From assembly GCF_002874535.1 (NCBI RefSeq), contig NZ_CP025025.1, positions 4,521,353 to 4,585,352 on the forward strand: a stretch of DNA of 64,000 nucleotides, given 5' to 3'. The first letter of the stretch is position 1. The number at the start of each line of letters is the position of its first letter. The stretch is from Mesobacillus jeotgali (GTDB lineage Bacteria > Bacillota > Bacilli > Bacillales > Cytobacillaceae). The notes below the pieces were generated by a model. That model did not search any database, was not told the origin of the DNA, and saw only the letters and a list, made by a program, of their open reading frames with translations. The translations under genes were made by a program, and so were the position numbers. This document shows, one piece after another, positions 17,576-26,053 of the stretch.

Positions 17576-17974
17576 ATGGGTGTCATCAGGAAAAAGAACA
17601 TAGCCAGGATTGAAAATCAATATGTACAGCAGCGTGAAAAAGCAGGTATTGCAGAATCTAGAAAGCGAAAACTGCTTTTCAGGCGCCTCGCAGTCTTTGC
17701 TCTCTTCGCATCAATCATCTCTTATTTGATGATCTCAACGTACATTTCCCAGTCTGCGGCCCTCGAAAAGAAGCAGGCGGAAAAGGAACAGTTTGAACAA
17801 AAATTAGCAAGTCTTCAAAAGAAGCAGGAGATTCTGGATGAGGAAATCGTCAAATTAAACGATGATGAATACATAGCAAAGCTTGCCCGCAAAGAATATT
17901 TCCTGTCCGAAAAGAATGAAATCATCTTTAACCTTCCCAAAGAGAAAAAGGACTCCCAAGATTCGCCTTATTGA
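17576..17974 (+). CDS. divIC: Cell division protein DivIC (FtsB-like)
   Basis: DivIC forms a complex with FtsL and DivIB at the division septum. The 132-residue protein has a cytosolic basic N terminus and a single membrane segment at about 38-57 (LAVFALFASIISYLMIST). An extracellular coiled coil at about 60-100 is rich in Glu, Lys and Gln. The ribosome site AAGGAGG lies 12 bp before ATG 17576. It follows yabQ by 22 bp. Confidence 0.94.
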   Translation: MGVIRKKNIARIENQYVQQREKAGIAESRKRKLLFRRLAVFALFASIISYLMISTYISQSAALEKKQAEKEQFEQKLASLQKKQEILDEEIVKLNDDEYIAKLARKEYFLSEKNEIIFNLPKEKKDSQDSPY

Positions 17975-18048
17975 CACTCTTTTTTGATATTCTGTATAAT
18001 ATAATGTAAGTTTGATTTTTTATATCTTTAAGGAGGCAAAACTTTTTT

Positions 18049-18501
18049 ATGTCAATCGAAGTAGGCAGCAAGCTACAGGGAAAGGTAACAGGTATTACAA
18101 ATTTCGGGGCGTTTGTGGAACTGCCGGGAGGCTCAACTGGACTGGTCCATATCAGTGAGGTTGCAGACAACTATGTAAAAGACATTAATGACCACCTCAA
18201 AGTGGGCGACCAGGTTGAAGTAAAGGTTATCAATGTTGAAAAAGACGGTAAAATCGGTTTATCTATCAAGAAGGCTGTTGATAGACCAGAACGACCTGCA
18301 AGACCAGAAAGATCTGAATCAAGACCTTACTCTCAACGTCCACCACGCGGCGGCGGAAGAGGACACGACAACCGCAATGCCCGTCCGGAAAATTTCGAAT
18401 CAAAAATGGCGAAATTCTTGAAGGACAGTGAAGACCGCCTGTCTTCTCTAAAACGCGCAACCGAATCTAAGCGCGGCGGAAGAGGAGCTAGAAGAGGGTA
18501 A
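18049..18501 (+). CDS. yabR: S1-domain RNA-binding protein YabR
   Basis: The 150-residue protein has one S1 RNA-binding domain at residues 5-75 (GKVTGITNFGAFVELPGG, LVHISEVADNYVKD). A basic, Arg/Gly/Pro-rich tail with RPERPARPER and RGGRGARRG motifs is probably unstructured. It is related to polynucleotide phosphorylase S1 domains and general stress protein 13. Its target RNA is unknown. AAGGAGG precedes ATG 18049 at a rather long 12 bp. A terminator follows. Confidence 0.9.
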   Translation: MSIEVGSKLQGKVTGITNFGAFVELPGGSTGLVHISEVADNYVKDINDHLKVGDQVEVKVINVEKDGKIGLSIKKAVDRPERPARPERSESRPYSQRPPRGGGRGHDNRNARPENFESKMAKFLKDSEDRLSSLKRATESKRGGRGARRG

Positions 18502-18548
18502 CTTGCTGCTAAATGAATATATATAATAGCAGGAATCATGCTATACCA

Positions 18549-18580
18549 AGACAAGTCTATTAAAGGGCTTGTCTTTTTGT
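18549..18580 (+). terminator. Terminator after yabR
   Basis: AAGACAAG pairs with CTTGTCTT around a 12-nt loop and is followed by TTTTTGTTTTG. Confidence 0.85.
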
Positions 18581-18595
18581 TTTGCTTAAGGAGGG

Positions 18596-18959
18596 TTGCA
18601 TTGCCCGAAAATCAGTGTGGAAGTGAATTTGGGTAAAAGGAAAGGCGTTGCATTGCCCGAAAACCAGTGCGGAAGTAGATTTGGGTAAAAGGAAAGGTGC
18701 TGCATTGCCCGAAAACCAGTGAGGAAGTGGATTTAGGTAAAAGGAGAGGTGTTGCATTGCCCGAAAATCAGTGCGGAAGTGAATTTGGGTAAAAGGAAAG
18801 GCGTTGCATTGCCCGAAAACCAGTGCGGAAGTAGATTTGGGTAAAAGGAAAGGCTTTGCATTGCCCGGAAACCAGTGAGGAAGTGGATTTGGGTAAAAGC
18901 AGAGTGTCTGCATTGCCCCAAAATGCGCAAGAAAGAGAAAGGGGTAAAAGCAAAGTCCT
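18596..18959. repeat. 52-bp tandem repeat array C (7 units)
   Basis: Units begin at 18596, 18648, 18700, 18752, 18804, 18856 and 18908, each 52 bp apart. Each unit has an inverted repeat, TTGCCC(G)AAA with TTTGGGTAA, about 26 bp between arm starts. Units 1-3 are almost the same as units 4-6, showing a later 156-bp duplication. The minus strand of the unit lacks stop codons, so all three minus frames stay open and give a false 134-residue ORF. The array lies between the yabR terminator and a convergent terminator. Confidence 0.95.
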
Positions 18960-18978
18960 TGCAATGACTGGAAATACT

Positions 18979-19015
18979 AAAAAACCTCGCTCCTTAAAAA
19001 GGAACGAGGTTTTTT
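18979..19015. terminator. Bidirectional terminator between yabR and the reversed tRNAs
   Basis: AAAAACCTCGCTCC pairs with GGAACGAGGTTTTT, with A runs before and T runs after. It can therefore act on both strands. It separates the + strand repeat array from tRNA-Glu and tRNA-Met, which are transcribed towards it. Confidence 0.9.
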
Positions 19016-19021
19016 GTGTGA

Positions 19022-19093
19022 TGACCCCTACGGGATTCGAACCCGTGTTACCGCCGTGAAAGGGCGGTGTCTTAACCGCTTGACCAAGGGGCC
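19022..19093 (-). tRNA. tRNA-Glu (UUC)
   Basis: The reverse complement folds as a 72-nt cloverleaf starting GGCCCCTTGG, with anticodon TTC in CCTTTCACG and a T arm GGGTTCGAATCCC. No CCA is encoded. It runs opposite to all protein genes. Confidence 0.95.
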
Positions 19094-19101
19094 GTAATAA
19101 G

Positions 19102-19175
19102 TAGCGGCGGAGGGGATCGAACCCCCGACCTTACGGGTATGAACCGTACGCTCTAGCCAGCTGAGCTACACCGCC
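19102..19175 (-). tRNA. tRNA-Met (CAU), elongator type
   Basis: The reverse complement gives a 74-nt cloverleaf starting GGCGGTGTAGCTCAG, with anticodon CAT in GGTTCATACC. The first pair is G-U rather than the mismatch expected of an initiator, so it is read as elongator. No CCA is encoded. It is 8 bp from tRNA-Glu, and the pair is probably co-transcribed from the minus strand. Confidence 0.92.
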
Positions 19176-19350
19176 ATATTGATAATGTGTTTTGAGGCAC
19201 AAGAAATATAATACATAGATATTAAAATAGTGTCAATGGATTTTTAAAATAAAAGATGAAAATATTAATAGGTAAATTTTAGCGGAGTTTGGCGTGGTGG
19301 TTAAAATAATCCGTGGTATTTCGAGTAATTGCTTTATTTTCGGGGAAATG

Positions 19351-19416
19351 CGTCGAACGAAACTTTCATGCTTGTCCTTATTTTTGACAAACTTCTGGAT
19401 TGCTCCCTTTTATAAT
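19351..19416 (+). promoter_or_regulatory. Spo0A-type sigma-A promoter of spoIIE
   Basis: TTGACA (19384-19389) and TATAAT (19411-19416) are perfect hexamers but 21 bp apart. This is the unusual spacing of B. subtilis spoIIE and spoIIG, which need Spo0A~P. The minus strand at 19383-19391 reads TTTGTCAAA, a strong 0A box overlapping the -35. A second weaker 0A-like site, CGTCGAA, lies at 19351-19357. Confidence 0.85.
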
Positions 19417-19451
19417 AATCAGCAACGATAAAAAAACGGGGAGTGTATTTA

Positions 19452-21926
19452 ATGCAAAAGGTAGAAAGGAACATGATGGAACCGATCGGTGAAGTTCATC
19501 TCGAGGAATCACGATTCAGGTTTGCAAAAGGCATGTCGAAGCTGCAATCCAAAATTGAGAACCTTTTCCTGAAAAAAGGCTATATCTTTCTGATTATTGG
19601 ATTCTTGCTTGGCCGTGCCTTGATACTGGCTCAGTTGACCCCTTTTAGCCTTCCATTTTTTGCAGCTGTGTATTTGATCCGCAAAGACCGTGCACCTATT
19701 GCGCTGTTTGGATTGGTTGCTGGAGCTGCAACATTGTCATTTACTGACGCCGTCTTTACGTTTGGATCTGTATTCTTATTTTTACTGTTATACAAGCTGA
19801 CGAAAAAATGGATCCAGAATTCTATGAAAGTCCTTCCGTTTTATATATTTTTCACTATTTTAATAGGCAAGATGTTGAAAGTTCTTATTTTGTCAGGAAA
19901 TATCACTTTGTATGAGGGAATGATGACCGGAGTCGAAGCTGGCCTAGGCCTTGTGTTGACATTCATCTTCATGCAAAGCATCCCATTGATGACAGCAAGC
20001 AAGCGCAAGCAGTCATTGAAAACGGAGGAAATAGTCTGTTTGATCATCATGCTTGCTTCAGTGATGACAGGAACAATTGGTTGGACAATCTATGATTTGT
20101 CGGTAGAGCACGTAATGTCCCGTTATCTGGTCCTCATATTCTCATTTGTCGCCGGAGCCACAGTGGGTTCCACAGTCGGTGTCGTAACAGGATTGATCTT
20201 CAGTCTCGCGAACGTGTCGAGTTTTTACCATATGAGCCTGCTGGCCTTTGCTGGTTTGCTTGGCGGCTTGCTAAAAGAGGGAAGGAAACCAGGGGTGGCA
20301 CTTGGATTGTTTATTGCCACACTGTTAATCGGTATGTATGGCGAGGGCGGAGGCGCGCTCGGCCAGACGCTGACCGAATCTGCGGCGGCAGTGTTGCTGT
20401 TCTTTCTTACTCCTCAATCACTTACGTCAAAAATCGCAAAACATATTCCAGGTACACCAGAGTATTCGGCCGAGCAGCAGCAATATATGAGAAAAATGAG
20501 GGATGTTACTGCACAGCGTGTCGTCCAGTTTTCGAATGTATTTGAAGCTCTGTCGAAAAGCTTCACAACTCTGCAGGTGCAGGATGAAACTCTAGAAACT
20601 GATCGCGATATGGATTATTTCTTGAGCAATGTGACAGAGAAAACGTGCCAGACATGCTTTAAGAAAGACCATTGCTGGACAAGGAACTTTAATACAACCT
20701 ATGACTATATGAGTGAGATTATGCAGGAGATGGACCAAAATTCTGGTGCAGTGCCGCAAAAACTTTCCCGCGAATGGGACAAGCATTGCACTAGGTCGAA
20801 AAAGGTAATGGAAATCATGCAGCAGCAGTTGACCTATTATCAGGCGAATAAAAAACTCAAGAAACAAGTCCAGGAAAGCAGGCGGCTTGTGGCTGACCAA
20901 TTGCTTGGTGTTTCAGAGGTAATGGGGGATTTCGCTAAGGAGATTCAGCGTGAACGCGAGAACCACTCGAAACAAGAAGAACAAATACTCGACGCCCTCC
21001 GGGAGTTCGGCATCCATATCGAGCATGTGGAAATCTACAGTCTGGAACAGGGGAATGTGGATATTGACATGACGATACCATATTGCCAGGGACATGGTGA
21101 ATGTGAAAAGTTAATCGCACCAATGCTTTCCGATATCCTTCAAGAAAATATCGTAGTCAATTCAGAAGAATGTTCGACATTTCCGAATGGTTTTTGCCAT
21201 GTGACATTCCGGTCTGCAAAAGCCTATGCAGTGTCTACAGGCGTGGCGCATGCGGCTAAGGATGGGGATCTCATTTCAGGAGACAGTTATTCAACCATTG
21301 AGCTGAGCGGAGGGAAGTATGCGATTGCCATCAGTGACGGAATGGGCAATGGTGAAAGAGCTCATTCCGAAAGCAGGGATACTTTATTACTGCTTCAGCA
21401 AATCCTGCAATCTGGTATTGAAGAAAAAGTAGCAATCAAATCAGTGAACTCGATCTTATCATTAAGGACAACCGATGAAATTTTCTCCACCCTCGACTTA
21501 GTCATGATCGACCTGCAAAACGCTTCTGCACGTTTCTTAAAAATTGGTTCGACGCCAAGCTTCATCAAACGTGGCGGAAAAGTAATGAAGGTGCAGGCGA
21601 GCAATTTGCCGATGGGAATATTGCAAGAGTTCGAGGTAGATGTTGTCGGCGAACAGCTGAAAGCAGGTGATCTGCTGGTGATGATGAGCGATGGCGTATT
21701 CGAAGGCCCTAAGCATGTTGAAAACTATGATTTATGGATGAAACGGAAAATCAATGAACTTCAGACAGACGATCCGCAGGCAATCGCAGACTTGATCATG
21801 GAGGAAGTCATCCGTTCTCGAGATGGTTCGATTGAGGATGACATGACCGTCGTCGTCGCAAAAATCGATCACAATATCCCGAAATGGGCTTCAATCCCGG
21901 CGACCAATTATCAAAAGAGAGCTTAA
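19452..21926 (+). CDS. spoIIE: Stage II sporulation protein E, PP2C phosphatase
   Basis: SpoIIE dephosphorylates SpoIIAA to switch on sigma-F after asymmetric division and also binds FtsZ. The 824-residue protein has an N-terminal membrane region (about ten segments between 42 and 335). A central FtsZ-binding/oligomerisation region with cysteine pairs (CQTC, HCWTR) follows. The C-terminal PP2C domain from about 590 has the metal-site motifs GDSYS (near 613), SDGMGNG (near 628) and MMSDGVFEGP (near 743). ATG 19452 is 8 bp after GGGGAG; the GTG at 19443 is less likely. It is expressed from a Spo0A-type promoter. Confidence 0.98.
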   Translation: MQKVERNMMEPIGEVHLEESRFRFAKGMSKLQSKIENLFLKKGYIFLIIGFLLGRALILAQLTPFSLPFFAAVYLIRKDRAPIALFGLVAGAATLSFTDAVFTFGSVFLFLLLYKLTKKWIQNSMKVLPFYIFFTILIGKMLKVLILSGNITLYEGMMTGVEAGLGLVLTFIFMQSIPLMTASKRKQSLKTEEIVCLIIMLASVMTGTIGWTIYDLSVEHVMSRYLVLIFSFVAGATVGSTVGVVTGLIFSLANVSSFYHMSLLAFAGLLGGLLKEGRKPGVALGLFIATLLIGMYGEGGGALGQTLTESAAAVLLFFLTPQSLTSKIAKHIPGTPEYSAEQQQYMRKMRDVTAQRVVQFSNVFEALSKSFTTLQVQDETLETDRDMDYFLSNVTEKTCQTCFKKDHCWTRNFNTTYDYMSEIMQEMDQNSGAVPQKLSREWDKHCTRSKKVMEIMQQQLTYYQANKKLKKQVQESRRLVADQLLGVSEVMGDFAKEIQRERENHSKQEEQILDALREFGIHIEHVEIYSLEQGNVDIDMTIPYCQGHGECEKLIAPMLSDILQENIVVNSEECSTFPNGFCHVTFRSAKAYAVSTGVAHAAKDGDLISGDSYSTIELSGGKYAIAISDGMGNGERAHSESRDTLLLLQQILQSGIEEKVAIKSVNSILSLRTTDEIFSTLDLVMIDLQNASARFLKIGSTPSFIKRGGKVMKVQASNLPMGILQEFEVDVVGEQLKAGDLLVMMSDGVFEGPKHVENYDLWMKRKINELQTDDPQAIADLIMEEVIRSRDGSIEDDMTVVVAKIDHNIPKWASIPATNYQKRA

Positions 21927-22060
21927 CAGCTTATTTTGCTCGATCTGCTCGTTCTTTATGTATAAAACCCCTCAGCTTCGTCGAAAATGATAACAAATTT
22001 ATTATAGGCTTCTCTCTTTTACTAGATTGTAAAAATTGAGCCTGGAAGTGAGGGGATTGC

Positions 22061-22798
22061 ATGAAAACAGGTACAATCAGGCAAATATTGCTCATTACGG
22101 ATGGCTGCTCAAACCAGGGTGAAGACCCGATTGCAATGGCTGCACTGGCCAAGGAGCAGGGGATTACAGTCAATGTCATTGGTGTGATGGAACAGGATGT
22201 TATAGATGAACAGGGCATGACAGAAATTGAGGGAATCGCTTTATCCGGCGGCGGTGTCAGCCAGATCGTGTATGCGCAGCAATTATCGCAAACAGTCCAG
22301 ATGGTAACAAGGAAAGCGATGACCCAGACTCTGCAGGGAGTAGTGAACAAGGAACTTCAGCAAATCCTTGGTGGCGGCCGGACAGTGGAAGATCTTCCGC
22401 CGGAGCAGCGTGGTGAAGTTATGGAGGTTGTGGACGAGCTTGGAGAGACAGTCGAGCTGGATGTGTTGATTCTTGTCGATACAAGCGCAAGCATGAAGCA
22501 CAAGCTTCCTACCGTAAAAGAAGCCCTGCTGGACTTGAGTTTAAGCCTGAATGCGAGGTCAGGGGATAATCGTTTCTCTGTATTTGTATTTCCCGGGAAA
22601 AGAAATGATGTCGAAAAACTGCTGGATTGGACCCCGAAGCTTGAGTCGCTCACAAGCATTTTCGCCAAGCTGACGACAGGAGGAATCACGCCAACAGGTC
22701 CTGCCCTTCGCGAAGCACTTTCCCATTTCAATAAAAAACGATCTTTAAGGAGCCTATTATCCGGTGATGATGAATCCTTCTTTGAAGAATCTGTGTAA
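22061..22798 (+). CDS. yabS: VWA-domain protein YabS, apparently circularly permuted
   Basis: This is a 245-residue protein with all parts of a von Willebrand A domain, but in unusual order. The last metal-site motif LLITDG comes first (residues 10-15), followed by the usual C-terminal half of the domain up to about 95. Then a linker leads to the first motif DTSAS (140-144) and the threonine motif ITPTG (209-213), close to the C terminus. The role is unknown. In B. subtilis it lies beside spoIIE and yabT, as here, and is associated with sporulation. ATG 22061 follows GTGAGGGG. Its end overlaps yabT by about 30 bp. Confidence 0.88.
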   Translation: MKTGTIRQILLITDGCSNQGEDPIAMAALAKEQGITVNVIGVMEQDVIDEQGMTEIEGIALSGGGVSQIVYAQQLSQTVQMVTRKAMTQTLQGVVNKELQQILGGGRTVEDLPPEQRGEVMEVVDELGETVELDVLILVDTSASMKHKLPTVKEALLDLSLSLNARSGDNRFSVFVFPGKRNDVEKLLDWTPKLESLTSIFAKLTTGGITPTGPALREALSHFNKKRSLRSLLSGDDESFFEESV

Positions 22799-23795
22799 GG
22801 TCATTCCTGGTACGATCATTGAAGGGAAATGGCATCACAATCGATATATAATCATAAAAGAGCTTGGTTTTGGAGCGAATGGGATTGTTTATCTCGCAAG
22901 GTCCAATAATACACAAGTAGCATTGAAAATGAGTGACAATGGAATGTCGATCACTTCTGAGGTCAATGTGTTGAAATCTTTTGCCAAGGTCCAGGGATCT
23001 GCCCTCGGGCCTTCTTTGCTGGATGTGGATGATTGGGAACGTCCGGGCAAAAAGGTCAGCTTTTATGCGATGGAATTCATTAAAGGACCAGATTTCCTCG
23101 CTTTCCTGCAGCAAAAAGGACCAGACTGGACAGGCGTGATGATACTCCAACTGCTTGCTGATTTGCAGCTGCTCCATGAAAATGGCTGGGTATTTGGAGA
23201 TTTGAAGCCTGATAACTTGATTGTGACTGGTCCCCCGGCAAGGATACGATGCATAGATGTCGGCGGTACGACGATGCAAGGGAGGTCGATTAAAGAGTTC
23301 ACCGAATTCTTCGACCGGGGCTATTGGGGACTTGGCAGCAGGAAAGCAGAACCAGGATATGACTTATTCGCTGTCGGTATGATCATGGTAAACACTGCAT
23401 ATCCGAAAAGGTTTACGAAAAAGACTGGCGGAATAGGCGAAATCATGGATAAAGTGAAACAAAGCCGGGAATTGAAGAATTATGAAAAGGTAATCTATAA
23501 CGCGCTTGCAGGCAAATACCAATCAGCCAAGGAAATGCGGTCAGAGCTGCTGCAGGTCCATCAGCCAGGTTCAGCTTCGAAGAAAAGTACCGTACAGCAT
23601 AAGGCAGTGCCGCAAAAGCAAGCACAACAACATATAAATCCAAGCCCATCCAGGGCAAAATCAAGTTCGGCTGGCCGTCAAACAAGGAAGGGATACAATA
23701 AGAAAAAGAAGAAATCCTCGGTCCTTGAAACAGTCACCATCATACTAATTATCTCTTTATTATATTTTTTCTATATTTATAGCCAGATCACCTGA
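22767..23795 (+). CDS. yabT: Sporulation serine/threonine protein kinase YabT
   Basis: YabT is a membrane-anchored Hanks-type kinase that in B. subtilis is activated by DNA and phosphorylates RecA during spore development. The 342-residue protein has a glycine loop GFGANGIVY (34-42), VALK with Lys54 and a catalytic loop FGDLKPDN (143-150, in place of HRD). DVG (164-166) stands in place of DFG. A basic Lys/Arg/Gln-rich stretch (about 265-318) could bind DNA, and a C-terminal membrane segment follows. GTG 22764, ATG 22767 and ATG 22770 compete as starts. It is translationally coupled to yabS. Confidence 0.93.
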   Translation: MMNPSLKNLCKVIPGTIIEGKWHHNRYIIIKELGFGANGIVYLARSNNTQVALKMSDNGMSITSEVNVLKSFAKVQGSALGPSLLDVDDWERPGKKVSFYAMEFIKGPDFLAFLQQKGPDWTGVMILQLLADLQLLHENGWVFGDLKPDNLIVTGPPARIRCIDVGGTTMQGRSIKEFTEFFDRGYWGLGSRKAEPGYDLFAVGMIMVNTAYPKRFTKKTGGIGEIMDKVKQSRELKNYEKVIYNALAGKYQSAKEMRSELLQVHQPGSASKKSTVQHKAVPQKQAQQHINPSPSRAKSSSAGRQTRKGYNKKKKKSSVLETVTIILIISLLYFFYIYSQIT

Positions 23796-23968
23796 TTTTT
23801 TGAAACTTTTTGCCGCTTAGTCCGTACATAAGGGATACAGCTCTGTTTTTTGAAAAAAGAAGGTTGAAAGTGTTAAGCTGAATAAAATAAACCTTGTTAT
23901 TTAGAAGATTAATGTTTTGCCGGCATGGGTATAGTCTTAAACCGGCAATACAAGTAAGGAAGAACAAG

Positions 23969-25351
23969 ATGATTGAAAAAAAGGTAAAAGCCTTCCTAGA
24001 AAGGCATGGTTTTCAGCTGAATAACATGTCCATTGCAGTTGGGGTTTCTGGAGGACCGGACTCGCTCGCACTGCTCCACTTTTTATCAGAACAGCGGGAA
24101 CGGAATTCTCTAAAGATTGTAGCTGTCCACGTGGACCATATGTTCCGTGGTGATGAGTCTTATCAGGATGCCCTGTTTGTGCAAGGTTTTTGTAAAAATC
24201 GGGATATCCCTTTTGAGATGAAGAGAATCGATGTGCCGGTCTATATGCGCGAGACAGGGCTAAGCTCCCAGCAGGCTGCCCGTGCGTGCCGATACAGCTT
24301 TTTCGAGCAAGTTATGGAAAAGCATCAGCTTCAGTACCTTGCATTGGGCCATCATGGGGATGACCAGGTTGAAACGGTATTGATGAGGCTCACGAGGGGA
24401 AGTTCCGGAAAAGCAAGGGCAGGCATGCCTTTTTCGCGGAAATTTGGTCCGTTCACGATTTTCAGGCCATTTTTATGCCTGGCAAAAGAGGAATTGGAAG
24501 AGTATTGCTCCGTGAAACTTTTGAAGCCAAGAATTGACCCAAGCAATGAGAAGGCATACTATAGCAGGAATCGTTTCAGAAAATCCGTTCTCCCTTTTTT
24601 AAAAGAAGAGAATCCGGCGGTCCATGAGCACTTCCAGCGATTCAGCGAGGAACTGCAGATGGATGAGGAGTATCTTATTGAATTAACTAGCGAAGAATTG
24701 AATAAAGTAATGAAGAAAGAGGACAAAAGGATAACGATTAGTATTAGTTCCTTTCAGGAAATGCCAATGCCTTTACAAAGAAGAGGGATTAAACTAATAT
24801 TAAATTATCTTTACAATGATCGACCTGCTTCTCTTTCCGCTATACATATTGAAAAGATTTTTTCAATAATTCGCAATCCCCATCCATCTGGAACTCTTGA
24901 TTTCCCCAGCGGTTTAAGAATCATACGATCGTATGGAAATTGCCACTTTGAACTGAATCCGCCAGAAAGGCAAAGCTATCGCTTCGAATTATCGGGGCCA
25001 GATCAGCTGAGGTTGCCAAATGGTGGGGTCATTGACGCTCAATTGCTCAATGGTGCTCATGAAAGGGAATTTTCCAATGATTGTTTTATCGTTGACCTGG
25101 AGCAAACAGGAACTCCGTTGATCATCCGGACAAGGCGAAATGGCGACCGGATATCATTAAAGGGGATGACGGGTTCAAAAAAGGTAAAGGATATTTTCAT
25201 CGACATGAAAATTCCATTAGCCCAAAGAGATGAATGGCCAATTGTCACAGACAGGGAAGGCAGGATTCTTTGGCTTCCAGGCATGAAAAAATCGAACCAT
25301 GAATCAACAGAAGGAAACAGGTTATTACTATTAACTTATATAAAGTATTGA
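23969..25351 (+). CDS. tilS: tRNA(Ile)-lysidine synthase
   Basis: TilS converts C34 of the CAU-anticodon tRNA-Ile to lysidine so that it reads AUA. The 460-residue protein has the PP-loop SGGPDS (27-32) in the ATP pyrophosphatase domain, a central tRNA-binding part and a C-terminal substrate-binding domain. ATG 23969 with TAAGGAAG upstream is preferred to the frame start at 23894, whose first 25 residues are not family-like. Just upstream is a TTGCCGG/CCGGCAA hairpin (23917-23948). hprT follows by 24 bp, as in many Firmicutes, where the two are functionally linked. Confidence 0.96.
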   Translation: MIEKKVKAFLERHGFQLNNMSIAVGVSGGPDSLALLHFLSEQRERNSLKIVAVHVDHMFRGDESYQDALFVQGFCKNRDIPFEMKRIDVPVYMRETGLSSQQAARACRYSFFEQVMEKHQLQYLALGHHGDDQVETVLMRLTRGSSGKARAGMPFSRKFGPFTIFRPFLCLAKEELEEYCSVKLLKPRIDPSNEKAYYSRNRFRKSVLPFLKEENPAVHEHFQRFSEELQMDEEYLIELTSEELNKVMKKEDKRITISISSFQEMPMPLQRRGIKLILNYLYNDRPASLSAIHIEKIFSIIRNPHPSGTLDFPSGLRIIRSYGNCHFELNPPERQSYRFELSGPDQLRLPNGGVIDAQLLNGAHEREFSNDCFIVDLEQTGTPLIIRTRRNGDRISLKGMTGSKKVKDIFIDMKIPLAQRDEWPIVTDREGRILWLPGMKKSNHESTEGNRLLLLTYIKY

Positions 25352-25375
25352 TATCTTCCAGGGGGCACAAGGATC

Positions 25376-25918
25376 ATGATGAAAAATGATATTGAAAAGG
25401 TATTGTTTACAGAAGAGGAAATCCAGGAAAAGACCAGGCAGTTGGCGGCTCAATTAACTGATGAGTACCAGGACCGCTTTCCACTGGCAATTGGTGTTTT
25501 AAAAGGTGCAATGCCATTCATGGGCGACCTGTTAAAGCGCATGGATACGTATCTTGAGATGGACTTCATGGATGTTTCCAGCTATGGAAATGCCATGGTA
25601 TCTTCCGGAGAGGTGAAAATCCTAAAGGACCTCGATACTTCAGTAGAAGGAAGAGACATCCTGATCATCGAGGACATCATCGACAGCGGTTTGACTCTCA
25701 GCTATCTAGTTGAGCTATTCAAATACCGTAAGGCGAAATCAATCAAAATCGTCACTCTTCTTGATAAACCAACAGGAAGGAAAGCCGATATTACAGCCGA
25801 CTATGTTGGGTTCATCGTTCCTGATGAGTTTGTTGTCGGATATGGTCTTGATTACGCAGAAAAATACCGTAACCTGCCATATATCGGTGTTCTGAAGCCA
25901 GAAGTATATTCAAATTAA
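25376..25918 (+). CDS. hprT: Hypoxanthine-guanine phosphoribosyltransferase
   Basis: HprT salvages hypoxanthine and guanine with PRPP to IMP and GMP. The 180-residue enzyme has the PRPP-binding motif [14 protein letters not shown] near 97-110 and the family's conserved SSYG loop near 62. Two adjacent ATG codons occur at 25376 and 25379; the first gives the usual MMKND start. It lies between tilS and ftsH, a long-conserved arrangement. In B. subtilis HprT and TilS together influence ftsH transcription. Confidence 0.97.
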   Translation: MMKNDIEKVLFTEEEIQEKTRQLAAQLTDEYQDRFPLAIGVLKGAMPFMGDLLKRMDTYLEMDFMDVSSYGNAMVSSGEVKILKDLDTSVEGRDILIIEDIIDSGLTLSYLVELFKYRKAKSIKIVTLLDKPTGRKADITADYVGFIVPDEFVVGYGLDYAEKYRNLPYIGVLKPEVYSN

Positions 25919-25987
25919 TACGGTTACAATTTAGTGAATGAAATTTCACATTTCGGGTAAGAAGCAAATATTCTGAATGTTAATTTC

Positions 25988-26017
25988 TTGTATTAGCATA
26001 ATTTGCTATGATACTAT
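25988..26017 (+). promoter_or_regulatory. Probable sigma-A promoter of ftsH
   Basis: TTGTAT (25988-25993), 18 bp, TACTAT (26012-26017), about 40 bp before the ftsH start. Each hexamer matches four or five of six consensus bases. Confidence 0.5.
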
Positions 26018-26053
26018 TTAGTATAGTTTGTCTACCGTGGGAGGAGGTAAGGG

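Noticed and set aside
18560-18964. 134-codon minus-strand frame in array C
   Set aside because: All three minus frames are open because the repeat unit happens to lack stop codons on that strand; there is no ribosome site.
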